Counted from the stretch's first letter, positions 17,493 to 28,062 are shown. The stretch is 64,000 nt of DNA from Amycolatopsis alba DSM 44262 (GCF_000384215.1 NZ_KB913032.1:7649605-7713604), one strand, 5' to 3'. Translations and numbers: made by a program. The notes: a model not told the origin generated them from the letters alone.

Positions 17493-20400
17493 CACACTCC
17501 TTCATCAAGAAAAAGATTCTCTATTTTTACCTCAGGGTAGCGCACCGCTGCGCCTAGAACTCCCCTGAAGCTATCGAGAATGCGCCGCGCGGTGCCTTTA
17601 TTGAAGAGGCTTTCACTGTATTCAAGCTTGCAACATAATCGCCCGAGTTCGGTGACAATGAAGTCGAATTGCAGATCAAACTTTGCGGTTCCATTATCGG
17701 CAACGCTTATTTCGGACCTATCGCCGTTGAACTCTATATTAGACCAACTGCGATCGTGCAGGTTGGCCGCAACCTGAAACAAGGGGTGGCGACCGATATG
17801 CCGAGGTGGATTAATCATTTCCACTACCGCCCCGAAAGGAACATCTTGATTCTCGAGTGCGCCAAGGACTACATCTCGGGTACGGCGTACAAGTCCACGA
17901 AAGGTCGGTGCTCCGGAAGTATCGACACGCAGGACGAGCGTATTGGCGAAGAAGCCAACCAGGTCGATCCAGGCTGCGTCCGGGCGGCGAGCCGTGACGG
18001 TACCGATCGGTATGTCGTGCCCCGCGCCATATCCCGTCAGCACGACGGCGAGCGCAGCCTGCAGAATCACGAACAGGCTGCAGCGTTCCTCGCGCGCCAG
18101 CGCGCTGGCCGCCTGATGGCTCTGCTGCGGTAACTCCATCGACACAAGCCCGCCACCGTAGGCAGGCCACGCAGGGCGCGGCGAGTCGGCAGGCAGGGGC
18201 AACTCTTCGCGCAGGCCAGCCAGGGAATGTCGCCAGAAGGCGAGCTGCTCCTTGAACAGGCCGGCCGTCTGGGCCAGATTCAGCTTTTCCCACCGAGTGA
18301 AGTCGTTGTAGCGCAACACCGGGAGTGGTAGCCCCGGTGCACGTCCCACATGGCGAGCCCGGTAGGCCACGCCGAGATCATGGAAGAGCGGAACTATCGA
18401 TGCTCCGTCGCACGCGACGTGATGCACCAGCAGAAGTAAGACGCTCCGACGTCTCCCGATGTGCAGCAGCAGAGCGCGGACGGGCAACTCGTGAGCTAGG
18501 TCGAACTCGGATCGAACGGCTTTCCGGATCTCTGATTCGAGTTCGGAGGCGGGGATGGTGTCACTTCTGAGCGGAACAATAGATGCGTTGATGACCGATC
18601 GGAATTTCCCTTCAGGGCTCATCGGGTGCGTGGTTCGCAACGGCTCGTGGCGTTGCGCGACGTCATTCAAAGCCTCTTGCAGAGTGACGGCATCCAGCTT
18701 CTGGGGCACGTCGAGAACAAGGGGAACATTGTAGAGGACGCTCGTCGGTGCAATCTTACCGAATAGAAGTATTCCCTGTTGCCCGACACTGGGTTCCGGG
18801 GTGGAGTCACGGTCGGGTACCGGTACCGGAACGCCTGTCGCAGCCTGACGGCCCGCCTCCACGCAGGCGAGAAGTTCCTTGAGCGTTTGGGCCTCCAGGA
18901 CTGTACGCACTGACAGGGTCGAATGACATCGCTGGCGTATTCGATGCGTCAGCAGCATTGCCTTGAGTGAGTCGCCACCGTCTTCCAAGAACCGGGATTC
19001 CACTCCGGCGGGCGGGCAGCCCAGGATCTCCTCCCAGATCTCGGCGACGTTCTTTTCCAAGTCAGTCCAAGGCTTGGTTGTCGTACTCTTATCCGTGTGG
19101 CACACCTCCCACTCCGCCAGCGCGCCACGATCCACCTTGCCGTTTGACGTGAGCGGCAGTTTGTCTACCTCGACGATCCTTCCGGGAAGCATATAACTGG
19201 GAAGGTACTTCTCGACGGAGGTACGAACGTCGTCGATGTCCAAGCGGACCGCGTTGTTTCGCGTCACGTAGGAGACGAGTCGCGTGTACCCATTCTTTTC
19301 GACTTTCACCACCGTGACAGCTTGTGCGACTTTCGGGATCCGCGTCAACGCGTTGTCAATTTCGCCCAGTTCGATTCGAAAACCGCGTATCTTGACCATG
19401 TCGTCACTTCTGCCGAGGAACTCCAGCCCGCCAGGTCCGCTGCGCACCCTGTCTCCTGTGCGATACATGCGGGAGCCCGGAGGTCCGAAGGGGTTTGCGA
19501 CGAAACGTTCCGCAGTGATCCCGCTACGACCCAAGTAGCCGCGCGCCAAACCGGACCCCGAGAGATAAAGTTCCCCATCGGCTCCTTCCCCCACGGGGCT
19601 CAAGGTATCGTCGAGGACCATGGTGCTCATGTCAGGCATCGCCGTCCCGATGGGGATTCGTTCCGGTACGGGTCGTTCGGACGAGAGCCTGTGGAAAGTG
19701 GCGAAGGTAGTCGTCTCGGTGGGTCCGTAACCGTTGACCAGCACCAGATTTGGACACCTTTTCAGTACTTCGCGTACTGCGAAGGCTGAAGCGGCCTCGC
19801 CACCAAACCAGACCTCTTTGGCGCCGGAGAGACAATCCGGTTGAACCTCAGCAAGCGCGGCGAAGAGTGCCGACGTGAGAAAGACCCCTGTCACGTCGAA
19901 TTCGGCGATAACGCGTGTCAGGGCTTCCGGGTCCATCGTGTCGAAGGAATCGCCGGGGACGACGATCTCCCAGCCGTTGAGCAACGGTACCCATAGTTCG
20001 TAGGTCGAGGCATCGAAGGACGTGGGCGAATGCAGCAGCACACGGCGGTGCGCCTTATTTCGCCACACGGCGCAGCGTCCGAAGCTGACCACGGCGCGAT
20101 GGGTGATGCCGACCGGCTTGGGTTTCCCGGTGGAGCCGGAGGTGTGCATGATGTAGGCGAGTGACTCCGTCGTCACCGGTGTCGGGTCCGGGCTCTGAGC
20201 CGCGTGCCCTTTGTCTTCGGCGAGCAGGGTTGGAAGCCCCGATTCCGCCGCGTGCAGCGCGTTCGCGCCGTCGGTCAGCACGATCTGAGCGTCGACTCCC
20301 GCGAGCACGGCAGTCCTGCGCGCAGCAGGATCGGCCGGGTTCACCGGAACGTAGCACCCTCCCGCTTTGAGAACCGCGAGCACCGAGATCACGAAATCGG

Positions 20401-20593
20401 CTGAAAGGTTCTGCTGGAGACCAACCGGCGTCTCCTGCGCTACCCCGGCGTCACGGAGTGCGATGGCGAGCATGTCGGACTCGTGGTCCAGTTCCGCGTA
20501 CGTCAGACAGGAACCGCGTTGGCGAACTGCTACAGCGCTGGGACGATCGTTCGCTCGTGCCTTAAACTCCTCGGTGATCGTCGATTGTTTCAT
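17492..20593 (-). CDS. NRPS module A-PCP-C
   Basis: 1033 aa. A domain about 8-495: HTSGSTGKPKP (A3), NGYGPTETTTF (A5), YRTGDRV (A7), KIRGFRIELGEID (A8), NGKVDR with the A10 lysine (Lys486). PCP about 510-580 with DGGDSLKA (Ser542). C domain about 605-1030 with HHVACDG at 724-730, an intact HHxxxDG. Hand alignment gives the binding-pocket code D-A-Y-F-W-G-G-T-F-K, close to valine-type codes; treat this as a hint. The C domain at the C-terminus implies that the amino acid loaded here is passed to another protein's PCP, or that it condenses with a partner supplied in trans. The ATG overlaps the upstream NRPS-PKS stop (ATGA), so the two are coupled. Confidence 0.92.
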   Translation of the reverse strand: MKQSTITEEFKARANDRPSAVAVRQRGSCLTYAELDHESDMLAIALRDAGVAQETPVGLQQNLSADFVISVLAVLKAGGCYVPVNPADPAARRTAVLAGVDAQIVLTDGANALHAAESGLPTLLAEDKGHAAQSPDPTPVTTESLAYIMHTSGSTGKPKPVGITHRAVVSFGRCAVWRNKAHRRVLLHSPTSFDASTYELWVPLLNGWEIVVPGDSFDTMDPEALTRVIAEFDVTGVFLTSALFAALAEVQPDCLSGAKEVWFGGEAASAFAVREVLKRCPNLVLVNGYGPTETTTFATFHRLSSERPVPERIPIGTAMPDMSTMVLDDTLSPVGEGADGELYLSGSGLARGYLGRSGITAERFVANPFGPPGSRMYRTGDRVRSGPGGLEFLGRSDDMVKIRGFRIELGEIDNALTRIPKVAQAVTVVKVEKNGYTRLVSYVTRNNAVRLDIDDVRTSVEKYLPSYMLPGRIVEVDKLPLTSNGKVDRGALAEWEVCHTDKSTTTKPWTDLEKNVAEIWEEILGCPPAGVESRFLEDGGDSLKAMLLTHRIRQRCHSTLSVRTVLEAQTLKELLACVEAGRQAATGVPVPVPDRDSTPEPSVGQQGILLFGKIAPTSVLYNVPLVLDVPQKLDAVTLQEALNDVAQRHEPLRTTHPMSPEGKFRSVINASIVPLRSDTIPASELESEIRKAVRSEFDLAHELPVRALLLHIGRRRSVLLLLVHHVACDGASIVPLFHDLGVAYRARHVGRAPGLPLPVLRYNDFTRWEKLNLAQTAGLFKEQLAFWRHSLAGLREELPLPADSPRPAWPAYGGGLVSMELPQQSHQAASALAREERCSLFVILQAALAVVLTGYGAGHDIPIGTVTARRPDAAWIDLVGFFANTLVLRVDTSGAPTFRGLVRRTRDVVLGALENQDVPFGAVVEMINPPRHIGRHPLFQVAANLHDRSWSNIEFNGDRSEISVADNGTAKFDLQFDFIVTELGRLCCKLEYSESLFNKGTARRILDSFRGVLGAAVRYPEVKIENLFLDEGV

Positions 20594-23500
20594 CGAACTG
20601 CCCCGCCGGCGTCATCCGTGCCACCGGGCACGGCCGGATCGGTGGTGATTCCGCCGACCATGGTGATGAGTTCCGCAGTCTGTACGAGAGTCAGACCGTT
20701 GACGAGCAACCCGGACGGTGTTCGCAGACCGATCTCTGGCCGCGCCGCGCCCTCTGCGCGAGGCTCACGCGGGCCGCTCGAAGAGTCGGTGTCGGCCAGC
20801 GAGTACTCGATGATTTCGGCGACTTCACGTACGTGAGGCTCCTCCACGACGGTCAAGTGGTTCCCCGGCACGGTGTGGACGGCGACATCACCGGTGCAAA
20901 AATGCTTCCACGCAGTCTCGTGTGATTTCACTTCGCCGTCGATCTCGTCGTTCGCGCGCAAATAGAGCAGGTCGACCGGTATCGCCGAGGGCTGATGGTG
21001 GCGGATCGCTTCGACGGTTGCCGCCATGACCTCGCGCGCACGCGGGTCGTGGTCCATCGCGCTACGCATCGCCTGCCAAGCCCGCGGTGCAGCGGAGCGG
21101 TATCCGTCGAACACGCTCAGGACATCGGCAGGGTCCGGCAGGCCGTGACGCTCCTCTGGCGATGGAGTGTCGATCATGACGATCAAGCTCACTTCGTGAC
21201 CGCGGTCGAAGAGTTGGCGTGCCATTTCCTGGGCGATGAGGCCACCTGCGGAATGGCCCCCGAGCACGTACGGGCCTCGCGGATCTGCATCAAGGAGTTC
21301 AGTGACGTTGCGCTCCGCTATGTCCTCGATCGTGGACGGGATGGACTCGCCGGGTTCGAGTCCGTGAGCGCGGAAGCCTTGCACTGTGCGGCTTTGCTGG
21401 AGGCAGTTGACCAGTTCGCGGTACGAAAAGACCGTTCCGCCGAGCGGCGGGAGGAGGTACAGGGACGTCCGTGTCGCCGGTCCGGTTCGCAGTGTCGTCA
21501 TCAGCGGCGACGTGGGTTCCGCGGCTTTGATCGACTCGGCGAGTGCTCCGAAGGTCGAGTGCTCCAGCAGGGTGTGTGTGGACAGCTGAGTTCCGAGTTG
21601 TTCCTGGATGCGGCGGCGGAAGACGATGGCCAGATGCGAGTCACCTCCGGAGCGGAAGAAGTCGTCCGCGGGGTCGACGTCGTCCACACCGAGCAACTCA
21701 CACCACAGTTCGGCCAGTGGTTCCGCCGTTGGAGCCTGTCGCCGGTCCACCGACGTCGATGTGACATTGTCCCGGCGCAGGTCCGGAGGTTGTTGAGCTG
21801 TTCTGGTGAACACGGTGCCGGGAAGGGCGACCTTGTGGGGCGGGTCATGGTGGACGGCGTTCCAGTCGATCCGGACGCCATGGCACCATAGGCGGGCTGC
21901 CAGGCAGGCCATCTGATGAGATTCCGAGGTGTCGGCGAGGAGGGGCGCGATCGCTAGTCGTTCGTCTCCGTAGTCGGGGTGAAGCTCTGCTGACTGGACG
22001 AGCGATTTCCCCGGGCCGACGTGGACCAGCGTTAGCTCAGGGTCTTTGAGCAAGGTCGTCAAACTGTCGGCGAGGCGCGCGGTGTTGCGAAGGTGTCGCG
22101 CCCAGTATCCGGGATCCGGCGCTTCCGCGGGGTCCAGCCAGCTTCCGGTGAGCCCGGAAATCATCGGGATCTTCGGCCTGCGGTGCGCCAGCGTGGCGCC
22201 GTATTCTTCGAGTTTGCCGAGGGCGGGCAGCATCGTCGCGGAATGGGCTCCCGCCGCGACCGCCAGTCGCCGCACGTTGACGTCGTCCTGGCGAAGCTTC
22301 TCCTCCAGCCGCGAAACATCGTCGACAGGGCCGGAAACCACGCAGTTCTTGGCACTGTTGACGCAGGCGAGCGAAAGTTTCTCGCCGAGGCGGGAGCGCA
22401 GCTCGTCTTCTCCCAGTCCGACGACCAGTGACGCCGCGGGTGGGAGTTCGTCGATCAGGCGGCCGCGGAGGGCTATCAAACCGACCATTTCGGGCAGGGT
22501 GAGGATCCCGGCGACGTGAGCGGCGACGCATTCGCCGAGGCTGTGTCCGAGCAAGGCCGCCGGGGCGATACCCCAAGAACGCAACAACGCCGTGAGCGCC
22601 ACTTCGGTAGCGGCGATACTCGACAAGTTCAGGGATGGGCGCAGGAGTGCTTCGGACGCGCTATCGGTCGACGAGAACGTGAGGGCCCGCAAGTCACAGT
22701 CGAGCTCTGCATCGAAAAGCTCCGCACTGGCGTCGAACGCGTGGCGAAACGCTGCCTCGCTTTCGTAGAGTTCGCGCCCCATGAACGGGTGCTGTGAACC
22801 TCCGCCAGGGAAGAGGAAGGCCACTTTCCCGGTACGGACCTGAGCGGTGAAGACGTCCTGGTGTCCTGGAGTCGTCAGCAGCTCGGACGCGTCCTGGCGG
22901 GTTTTGCACACGGCGGCTCGTCGGTGGTCGAATACAGCGCGGCCTCGTTGGAGTGTGAAGGCGACGTCAGCCAGGGCCGTGTCGTCGGCCTGGGTCGAGA
23001 GGTGCTCGGCCAACCGGGCGCAGGTACGATCCAGCGCCGAGGATTCGCGGGCCGATACGGGCAGAACCTGAGTCCGCGCACGACGGGCTGGCGTGTCCCT
23101 CCTGGGGCGGGGTGCTTCCTCGACAACGAGGTGCGCGTTGGTTCCACCGAGTCCGAACGAACTGATACCGGCTCGACGGGGCCCGTCCGACTCGGGCCAG
23201 TCGATCGTCCGCGAGTTGACCTCGAAGGGGCTCTGGTCGAGTTCCAGATGCGGATTGGGGTGCCGGAAGTGCACCACGCCGGGTATTCTCCGGTGCCGGA
23301 GGGCCAAGACTGCGGTGATCAGGCCGGTGACGCCTGACGCGACGTCCAGGTGCCCCAGGTTGCTCTTGACGGAGCCGAGAACGCATTTGGTCTTCCGGGG
23401 CCCGGAGTCGCCAAAGACGCGCGTGAGCGCCCTTACTTCGATGGCGTCACCCAAGGCAGTGGCCGTTCCATGCGCCTGGACATACTCGATGGAGCCGGGG

Positions 23501-26220
23501 TTCACTCGAGCCGCGCGGTGCGCGGCTTCGATGACCTCGATCTGTCCCTCCACACTCGGCGCGGTGAAGCCGGCTTTGCGAGAGCCGTCGTTGTTGACGG
23601 CCGACCCGCTGATCACGGCGTGGATCATGTCGCCGTCTGCGAGCGCGTTGTGGAGTCGTTTGAGAACTACGACGCCCGCACCTGCCGCGGGCACTGTGCC
23701 CTGGCTGTCGGAGTCAAACGGACGGCAGTGGCCATCGGGGGACAGCGCTCCGCCCTCTTCGTAGGTGTAGGACTTCGTACCGGGCGCGGGCAGACTGACG
23801 CCGCCGGCAAGCGCCATCTCGCAGTCGCCTGCCAGGAGGCTCCGGCAGGCCATGTGCACCGCCACCAGCGACGTGGAGCACGTCGTGTTGATGGTCACCG
23901 CCGGGCCACGCAGCCCCAGGCGATGAGCGGTGTGCGCGCAGAGCATCTGCATGGGGTTCGCGAACTCGGCGCGTTGCCGGGCCGCGCCGTCACCTTCGGT
24001 GGCTCGGATGACGTCCAGCCAGTGGTAGGGCACTCCGGTACCCCCGAACACGCCGACGGACGCCGTGATCGAGTTCGGCGCGTAGCCCGCGTTCTCGAGG
24101 GCTTCCCATACCGTCTCCAGGAAAAGCCCCTGCTGTGGATCGAACTCCCGGGCGTCCGCCGAGGTGAAGCCGAACAGGGCCGCGTCGAACTCTCCGGCTC
24201 CTGGTGGCCATCCGTGGGTGCCCACCTCACGGACCCCCGACTGCTCAGCGGTCGTGCCGGATGTGTCCGTGGAGTGTTCGAGGCCTTCCTGGCATTGCTC
24301 GAGCATCTCCCACAGTTCACCGACGTCGGCCGCACCGGGGAACCGGCCGGCCATGCCGACGATCGCGATCCCCGTCGTGTCGGAGCCGTTCGGATCGTCG
24401 TCTTGAGCGTCCGTCGGCTTCGGGGACTCGATCGTCCCGATGTGCTCGGCGAACTGCCGGAGCGTCGGGTGCTCGAACAGGGCGGTGACGTCGAGTTCCA
24501 CGCCGTGCCTGTCGGCCAACAGCTTGTGGAGACGTAACGCGATGAGTGAGGTTCCGCCCAGCTCGAAGAAGGGTACGTCGATGTCGATCGGCGAAGTATC
24601 CAGTACCTCAGCCCACAAGCTCTGCAGAGTCTCGACCGTGACGGGCTCGCGCTGTTCCTTGACCTCGTTCGATTCCCGCTCTCTTTCAGCCGGCGTCCCG
24701 AGATCGGCGGGCACCGGCAGGGCACTGCGGTCCATGTATCCGAGCGGGGTCAGCGGGATCTCCGGTACCGGAACGTAGAGTGACGGAAGCATTGCTCTCG
24801 GCAGGCGCTCCTGGAGGTACGATCGAAGCTCAGCGACCTGCAGGTGCTCGTCACCGGCCTCGACCACGTAGGCAACCAGTCGTTGTATTCCTGCGGAGTT
24901 CTCTCTCACCATGGCCGCGCAGAGCTTCACCGCCGGATGCGCGCCGAGCGTCGCCTCGATCTCGGACAATTCGATGCGGACCCCGTGCAGTTCGACCTGG
25001 CTGTCCGCTCGTCCGACGTAGAACAGGTCGTCATCCTCGCCGCGCCGGACCAGGTCCCCGGTTCGGTACATGCGTTCACCGGGTGAGCCGAAGGGGCACG
25101 CGACGAAGCGCTCCGCCGTCATCGCCGGTTGCCCGAGATAGCCTCGAGCGACCACCGGCCCAGCGATGTACAGTTCCCCCACGGTATCCGGGTTCACTGG
25201 AGCCAAAGCCGAGTCGAGCAAGTACATCCGTGCTCCGTCGACCGGTGGCCCCAACGGTGGGTCGCCCGCGCCGGAGAAGACGTCGGACAGGGTCGTCGCG
25301 ATGGTCGTCTCAGTCAGACCGTAACCATTGACGATCCTCACCCGGTGAGACCACTCCCGGACGAGTTCGCCCGACCAGGCTTCCCCCGCCAGTACGACGG
25401 TGAGTTCCGGCGAGGGCACCTCGTATCCTTCGAGCAGCGCTAGTACGGCCGGTGGTAGCACAACGTTGCTGATCCTGCGGTCTCGCAACGTCCTGGCCAG
25501 GGCCGGTCCCGGTTGCAGGTCGTCCGTGTCCGCTACGACGAGTGTGGCTCCCAGCACCAGCGCCATGAGTTCCAGCACGAAAACGTCGAAGCTAGGCGAC
25601 GCGTACTGCAAGACCCTGCGGCCCGGCTCCACCCCCAACTGCCTGCGCACTGTTCGCGCGACACCGGCAAGTCCGGCATGGGTGACGGCGACGCCCTTGG
25701 GCCTGCCGGTCGATCCGGACGTGTAGAAGACGTAGGCCACACTTCCGATGTCGATGGCGACAGATCGGCGTACACCAGGCGCTTCCTGCTGTACATCCGC
25801 CGCGGACGGCTCGGCGAGTATCGATTCGGGAGTGATGACAGGGCATTTCGGTCGTACAGGGAAGTTGTCTTCATCCGCGATCAGCATCGTCGCCGACGCG
25901 TCGGTGAGCATCGCTTCGATCCGCCGAAACGGAAGACGAAGGTCGATCGAGAGGAACGCCGCACCGGCCTTGCTGATCGCCAGAACAGAGACAACAAGTT
26001 CCAACGAGCGCGGTAGCGCGACAGCGACGATGTCTTCGGGCCCCACGCCGTGGCTCGTCAACCGCTCCGCCAGCCGGCCGGCGCGTGCGTCGACTTCGGC
26101 ATAGGACAGGTGCCGTGTGCCCAGTTCGATCGCGACCTCATCCGGACGCTGTGCCACCTGAGCGGCGAACAGGTCCGCCAGTGACGCCTGCTCGCCTGGC
26201 TCGTCAAGATTCCGTTTCAT
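20590..26220 (-). CDS. Hybrid NRPS-PKS: A-PCP-KS-AT-ACP-TE
   Basis: 1876 aa from the ATG at 26220; the frame is open further upstream into the neighbouring gene. A domain about 15-505: A3 FYTSGSTGRPKG, A5 GYGLTETT. The A10 segment reads LGYMDR instead of NGKVDR, so the catalytic lysine is a tyrosine. PCP Ser near 558 (LGGTSL). KS about 615-1040 with TTCSTSL (Cys781), AHGTA (His917) and KSNLGH (His957), all active residues present. AT about 1130-1500 with GHSLGE (Ser1227) and AGAHS where HAFH/YASH is usual. ACP near 1590 (SGGDSH). Type I thioesterase about 1620-1850 with GHSAGG. It should add one malonyl-type unit to an aminoacyl group and release it. A C-terminal tail of about 60 aa follows the TE. 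Confidence 0.92.
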   Translation of the reverse strand: MKRNLDEPGEQASLADLFAAQVAQRPDEVAIELGTRHLSYAEVDARAGRLAERLTSHGVGPEDIVAVALPRSLELVVSVLAISKAGAAFLSIDLRLPFRRIEAMLTDASATMLIADEDNFPVRPKCPVITPESILAEPSAADVQQEAPGVRRSVAIDIGSVAYVFYTSGSTGRPKGVAVTHAGLAGVARTVRRQLGVEPGRRVLQYASPSFDVFVLELMALVLGATLVVADTDDLQPGPALARTLRDRRISNVVLPPAVLALLEGYEVPSPELTVVLAGEAWSGELVREWSHRVRIVNGYGLTETTIATTLSDVFSGAGDPPLGPPVDGARMYLLDSALAPVNPDTVGELYIAGPVVARGYLGQPAMTAERFVACPFGSPGERMYRTGDLVRRGEDDDLFYVGRADSQVELHGVRIELSEIEATLGAHPAVKLCAAMVRENSAGIQRLVAYVVEAGDEHLQVAELRSYLQERLPRAMLPSLYVPVPEIPLTPLGYMDRSALPVPADLGTPAERERESNEVKEQREPVTVETLQSLWAEVLDTSPIDIDVPFFELGGTSLIALRLHKLLADRHGVELDVTALFEHPTLRQFAEHIGTIESPKPTDAQDDDPNGSDTTGIAIVGMAGRFPGAADVGELWEMLEQCQEGLEHSTDTSGTTAEQSGVREVGTHGWPPGAGEFDAALFGFTSADAREFDPQQGLFLETVWEALENAGYAPNSITASVGVFGGTGVPYHWLDVIRATEGDGAARQRAEFANPMQMLCAHTAHRLGLRGPAVTINTTCSTSLVAVHMACRSLLAGDCEMALAGGVSLPAPGTKSYTYEEGGALSPDGHCRPFDSDSQGTVPAAGAGVVVLKRLHNALADGDMIHAVISGSAVNNDGSRKAGFTAPSVEGQIEVIEAAHRAARVNPGSIEYVQAHGTATALGDAIEVRALTRVFGDSGPRKTKCVLGSVKSNLGHLDVASGVTGLITAVLALRHRRIPGVVHFRHPNPHLELDQSPFEVNSRTIDWPESDGPRRAGISSFGLGGTNAHLVVEEAPRPRRDTPARRARTQVLPVSARESSALDRTCARLAEHLSTQADDTALADVAFTLQRGRAVFDHRRAAVCKTRQDASELLTTPGHQDVFTAQVRTGKVAFLFPGGGSQHPFMGRELYESEAAFRHAFDASAELFDAELDCDLRALTFSSTDSASEALLRPSLNLSSIAATEVALTALLRSWGIAPAALLGHSLGECVAAHVAGILTLPEMVGLIALRGRLIDELPPAASLVVGLGEDELRSRLGEKLSLACVNSAKNCVVSGPVDDVSRLEEKLRQDDVNVRRLAVAAGAHSATMLPALGKLEEYGATLAHRRPKIPMISGLTGSWLDPAEAPDPGYWARHLRNTARLADSLTTLLKDPELTLVHVGPGKSLVQSAELHPDYGDERLAIAPLLADTSESHQMACLAARLWCHGVRIDWNAVHHDPPHKVALPGTVFTRTAQQPPDLRRDNVTSTSVDRRQAPTAEPLAELWCELLGVDDVDPADDFFRSGGDSHLAIVFRRRIQEQLGTQLSTHTLLEHSTFGALAESIKAAEPTSPLMTTLRTGPATRTSLYLLPPLGGTVFSYRELVNCLQQSRTVQGFRAHGLEPGESIPSTIEDIAERNVTELLDADPRGPYVLGGHSAGGLIAQEMARQLFDRGHEVSLIVMIDTPSPEERHGLPDPADVLSVFDGYRSAAPRAWQAMRSAMDHDPRAREVMAATVEAIRHHQPSAIPVDLLYLRANDEIDGEVKSHETAWKHFCTGDVAVHTVPGNHLTVVEEPHVREVAEIIEYSLADTDSSSGPREPRAEGAARPEIGLRTPSGLLVNGLTLVQTAELITMVGGITTDPAVPGGTDDAGGAVR

Positions 26221-26261
26221 GCCCACTTGCTCACCTCTCGGATGAACTCGATCTCGGGTCC

Positions 26262-27032
26262 CTATACGGCCTTCATCACGACTTTTCCGAGTGTCGTGAA
26301 CGTCGCTTCGATTGAACTTCCCTCGCCGAATTTCAGGGCCTCCGCCCACGCGCCTGCGAACACCATGTTGTCCGCGCCAAGGCGCTCGTCCTGTTCCGCG
26401 AGGGCTCGCGCCAGCCACGCCACAGATTCCGCGGGGTCGCCGAGCACAGCCGTGCTGCGACCACGACGAGTTTCTCCGTCCACCGTCAGGATCATCTCTT
26501 CGTTTTCCAGTTGCACGAGTTCCCGTCTGACGGGATCACCCAGGACCATGTACCGGGAGACCGAGTTGTCCGCGATGATGTCGACTTCTTCGATAGCCCA
26601 GTCGGCGGTACAGGAGTCGAGAACTTCCAGAGTCGGTACGAGGTGAGTGGTGGCGGCCCAGACATCCTCCGGCGTCGTGCCGTGACCCGGCAACTCCGCG
26701 TTCAAGATGAAGCCGACCTCTCCTTCCACGAGCGGGAGCATCAGCTTCCCGACGGACAACTCCGCCTGGCTGGCCAGTATCATGTCCTCGGTGACGTAGC
26801 CGAAATGAGGGGCTGTCAAGTTGAATTCTCGCCGAATTGCCGCACTTGCCCCGCCCACTTTGAATCCGACCAGTACATCACCTTCGTCTTCATCCATCTC
26901 CCGAAGGATTCGCTGAATCAAGTACCCGTCCTGCCCGGTCATGTCCGGATACCTGCTGGATATCGGGCTGACCGGCGTCCGGTTCAGCCGCGCTCCGCGG
27001 AGTTCACCTGCCAGTTCACGGTGGATCGACAT
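26262..27032 (-). CDS. 2-hydroxypenta-2,4-dienoate hydratase / 2-oxo-4-pentenoate hydratase-like enzyme
   Basis: 256 aa from the ATG at 27032, with AGGAG upstream and 4 nt after the aldolase stop. It belongs to the MhpD/DmpE hydratase-decarboxylase group of the fumarylacetoacetase superfamily: VGFKVGGASAAIRREFN, PHFGYVTEDMIL, LVEGEVGFIL with the metal-ligand E-x-E pattern, and LEVLDSCTADW. The known reaction is hydration of 2-hydroxypenta-2,4-dienoate to 4-hydroxy-2-oxovalerate, which is reversible. With the aldolase and dehydrogenase directly upstream it completes the lower meta-cleavage trio. In this NRPS operon it may instead run in the dehydrating direction to a 2-oxopentenoate; that is inference. 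Confidence 0.85.
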   Translation of the reverse strand: MSIHRELAGELRGARLNRTPVSPISSRYPDMTGQDGYLIQRILREMDEDEGDVLVGFKVGGASAAIRREFNLTAPHFGYVTEDMILASQAELSVGKLMLPLVEGEVGFILNAELPGHGTTPEDVWAATTHLVPTLEVLDSCTADWAIEEVDIIADNSVSRYMVLGDPVRRELVQLENEEMILTVDGETRRGRSTAVLGDPAESVAWLARALAEQDERLGADNMVFAGAWAEALKFGEGSSIEATFTTLGKVVMKAV

Positions 27033-27036
27033 GGAA

Positions 27037-28062
27037 TCACTGCTCCTGTCCGGCGGAAATCGATGTGGCGACTTCGAGGATGACGTCCTCTTGGCCTGCC
27101 ACCACTCTGCGCTCACCCAGCTTCATCAAGATCTGACGAGGATCCACTTTGAACTTCGCGGCCGCCTTCCTCGTCGGACCGGCGAATCCCGAGAAGACAC
27201 CGGCTATCCCGCTGGTGATGGTGATCGCGTCGTTCGTGGGGACCCGCTTCACGAACGTGGAATGCGCCAACTCCGCCGCGTCGAGAGATTCGAAGAACCT
27301 CAGCCGGGTTTTGATCGCCGAGTTGCGAACGTTCGCCGCCAGCAACTCCAGTGCCGCGTTGCCCGCACCCGCGCCGAACCCGCGAGCGGTGACGTCGATG
27401 ATCGACGCCCCCGACTCGATCGCGGTCAAGGCGTTGGCTACGGCGAGACCGCGGTTGTTGTGCGCGTGAAACCCGACCTCGATGTTCAACCGGTCGACCA
27501 GTGTACCGACCTTCTCCTGCACGTCGTAACGCGTGTAGGCGCCGGCCGAATCCATAAGGATCACCGCCTTCGCGCCGTAGCCCTGCATCAGCTTCGCCTG
27601 CGCGAGCAATTCGTCGGCGGAAATCATGTGTGTCATCAGCAGGATGCCTTTGACCTCCACCCCCATGGAATCGAGAAGCGTCATCTGCTGCTGGGTGACG
27701 TTCGCCTCGGTACAGTGAGCACCCACCCGGACTTCGTCGACGCCGCAGTCGATCGCCGGTTTGAGATGCCGCTCGATACAGGAGAACCCCGGGAGTGACA
27801 TCACTCCGAGCCGTGCGTTTCGCAGCTGTGCTTTGGCCGTACGAAGCATCGTCAGGTCGTCCACGGCCGCCAGGCCGATCTGGATCGACGAGGCTCCGAG
27901 TCCGTTCCCGTGGCCTACCTCGACGACGTCGACACCGGCGCGATCGGCGGCCTGTGAGTACGTTCTGATGTCCTCGATCGATAACTGGTGAGCGACCGCG
28001 TGACTTCCGTCCCGCAGGGTCGAGTCGCAGATGGTGACCGGTACCTCACCATGCTTCACCAT
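27037..28062 (-). CDS. 4-hydroxy-2-oxovalerate aldolase
   Basis: 341 aa, the usual length for MhpE/DmpG/BphI. The N-terminal TIM-barrel motif CDSTLRDGSHAVAHQ carries the metal-binding Asp. VVEVGHGNGLG, GFHAHNNRGLAVANAL (metal His pair) and ARGFGAGAGN are all typical. It splits 4-hydroxy-2-oxovalerate to pyruvate and acetaldehyde, or makes it in reverse, using a divalent metal, and normally channels acetaldehyde to its partner dehydrogenase. The ATG at 28062 overlaps the end of that dehydrogenase by 7 nt, as expected for a complex. Confidence 0.93.
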   Translation of the reverse strand: MVKHGEVPVTICDSTLRDGSHAVAHQLSIEDIRTYSQAADRAGVDVVEVGHGNGLGASSIQIGLAAVDDLTMLRTAKAQLRNARLGVMSLPGFSCIERHLKPAIDCGVDEVRVGAHCTEANVTQQQMTLLDSMGVEVKGILLMTHMISADELLAQAKLMQGYGAKAVILMDSAGAYTRYDVQEKVGTLVDRLNIEVGFHAHNNRGLAVANALTAIESGASIIDVTARGFGAGAGNAALELLAANVRNSAIKTRLRFFESLDAAELAHSTFVKRVPTNDAITITSGIAGVFSGFAGPTRKAAAKFKVDPRQILMKLGERRVVAGQEDVILEVATSISAGQEQ

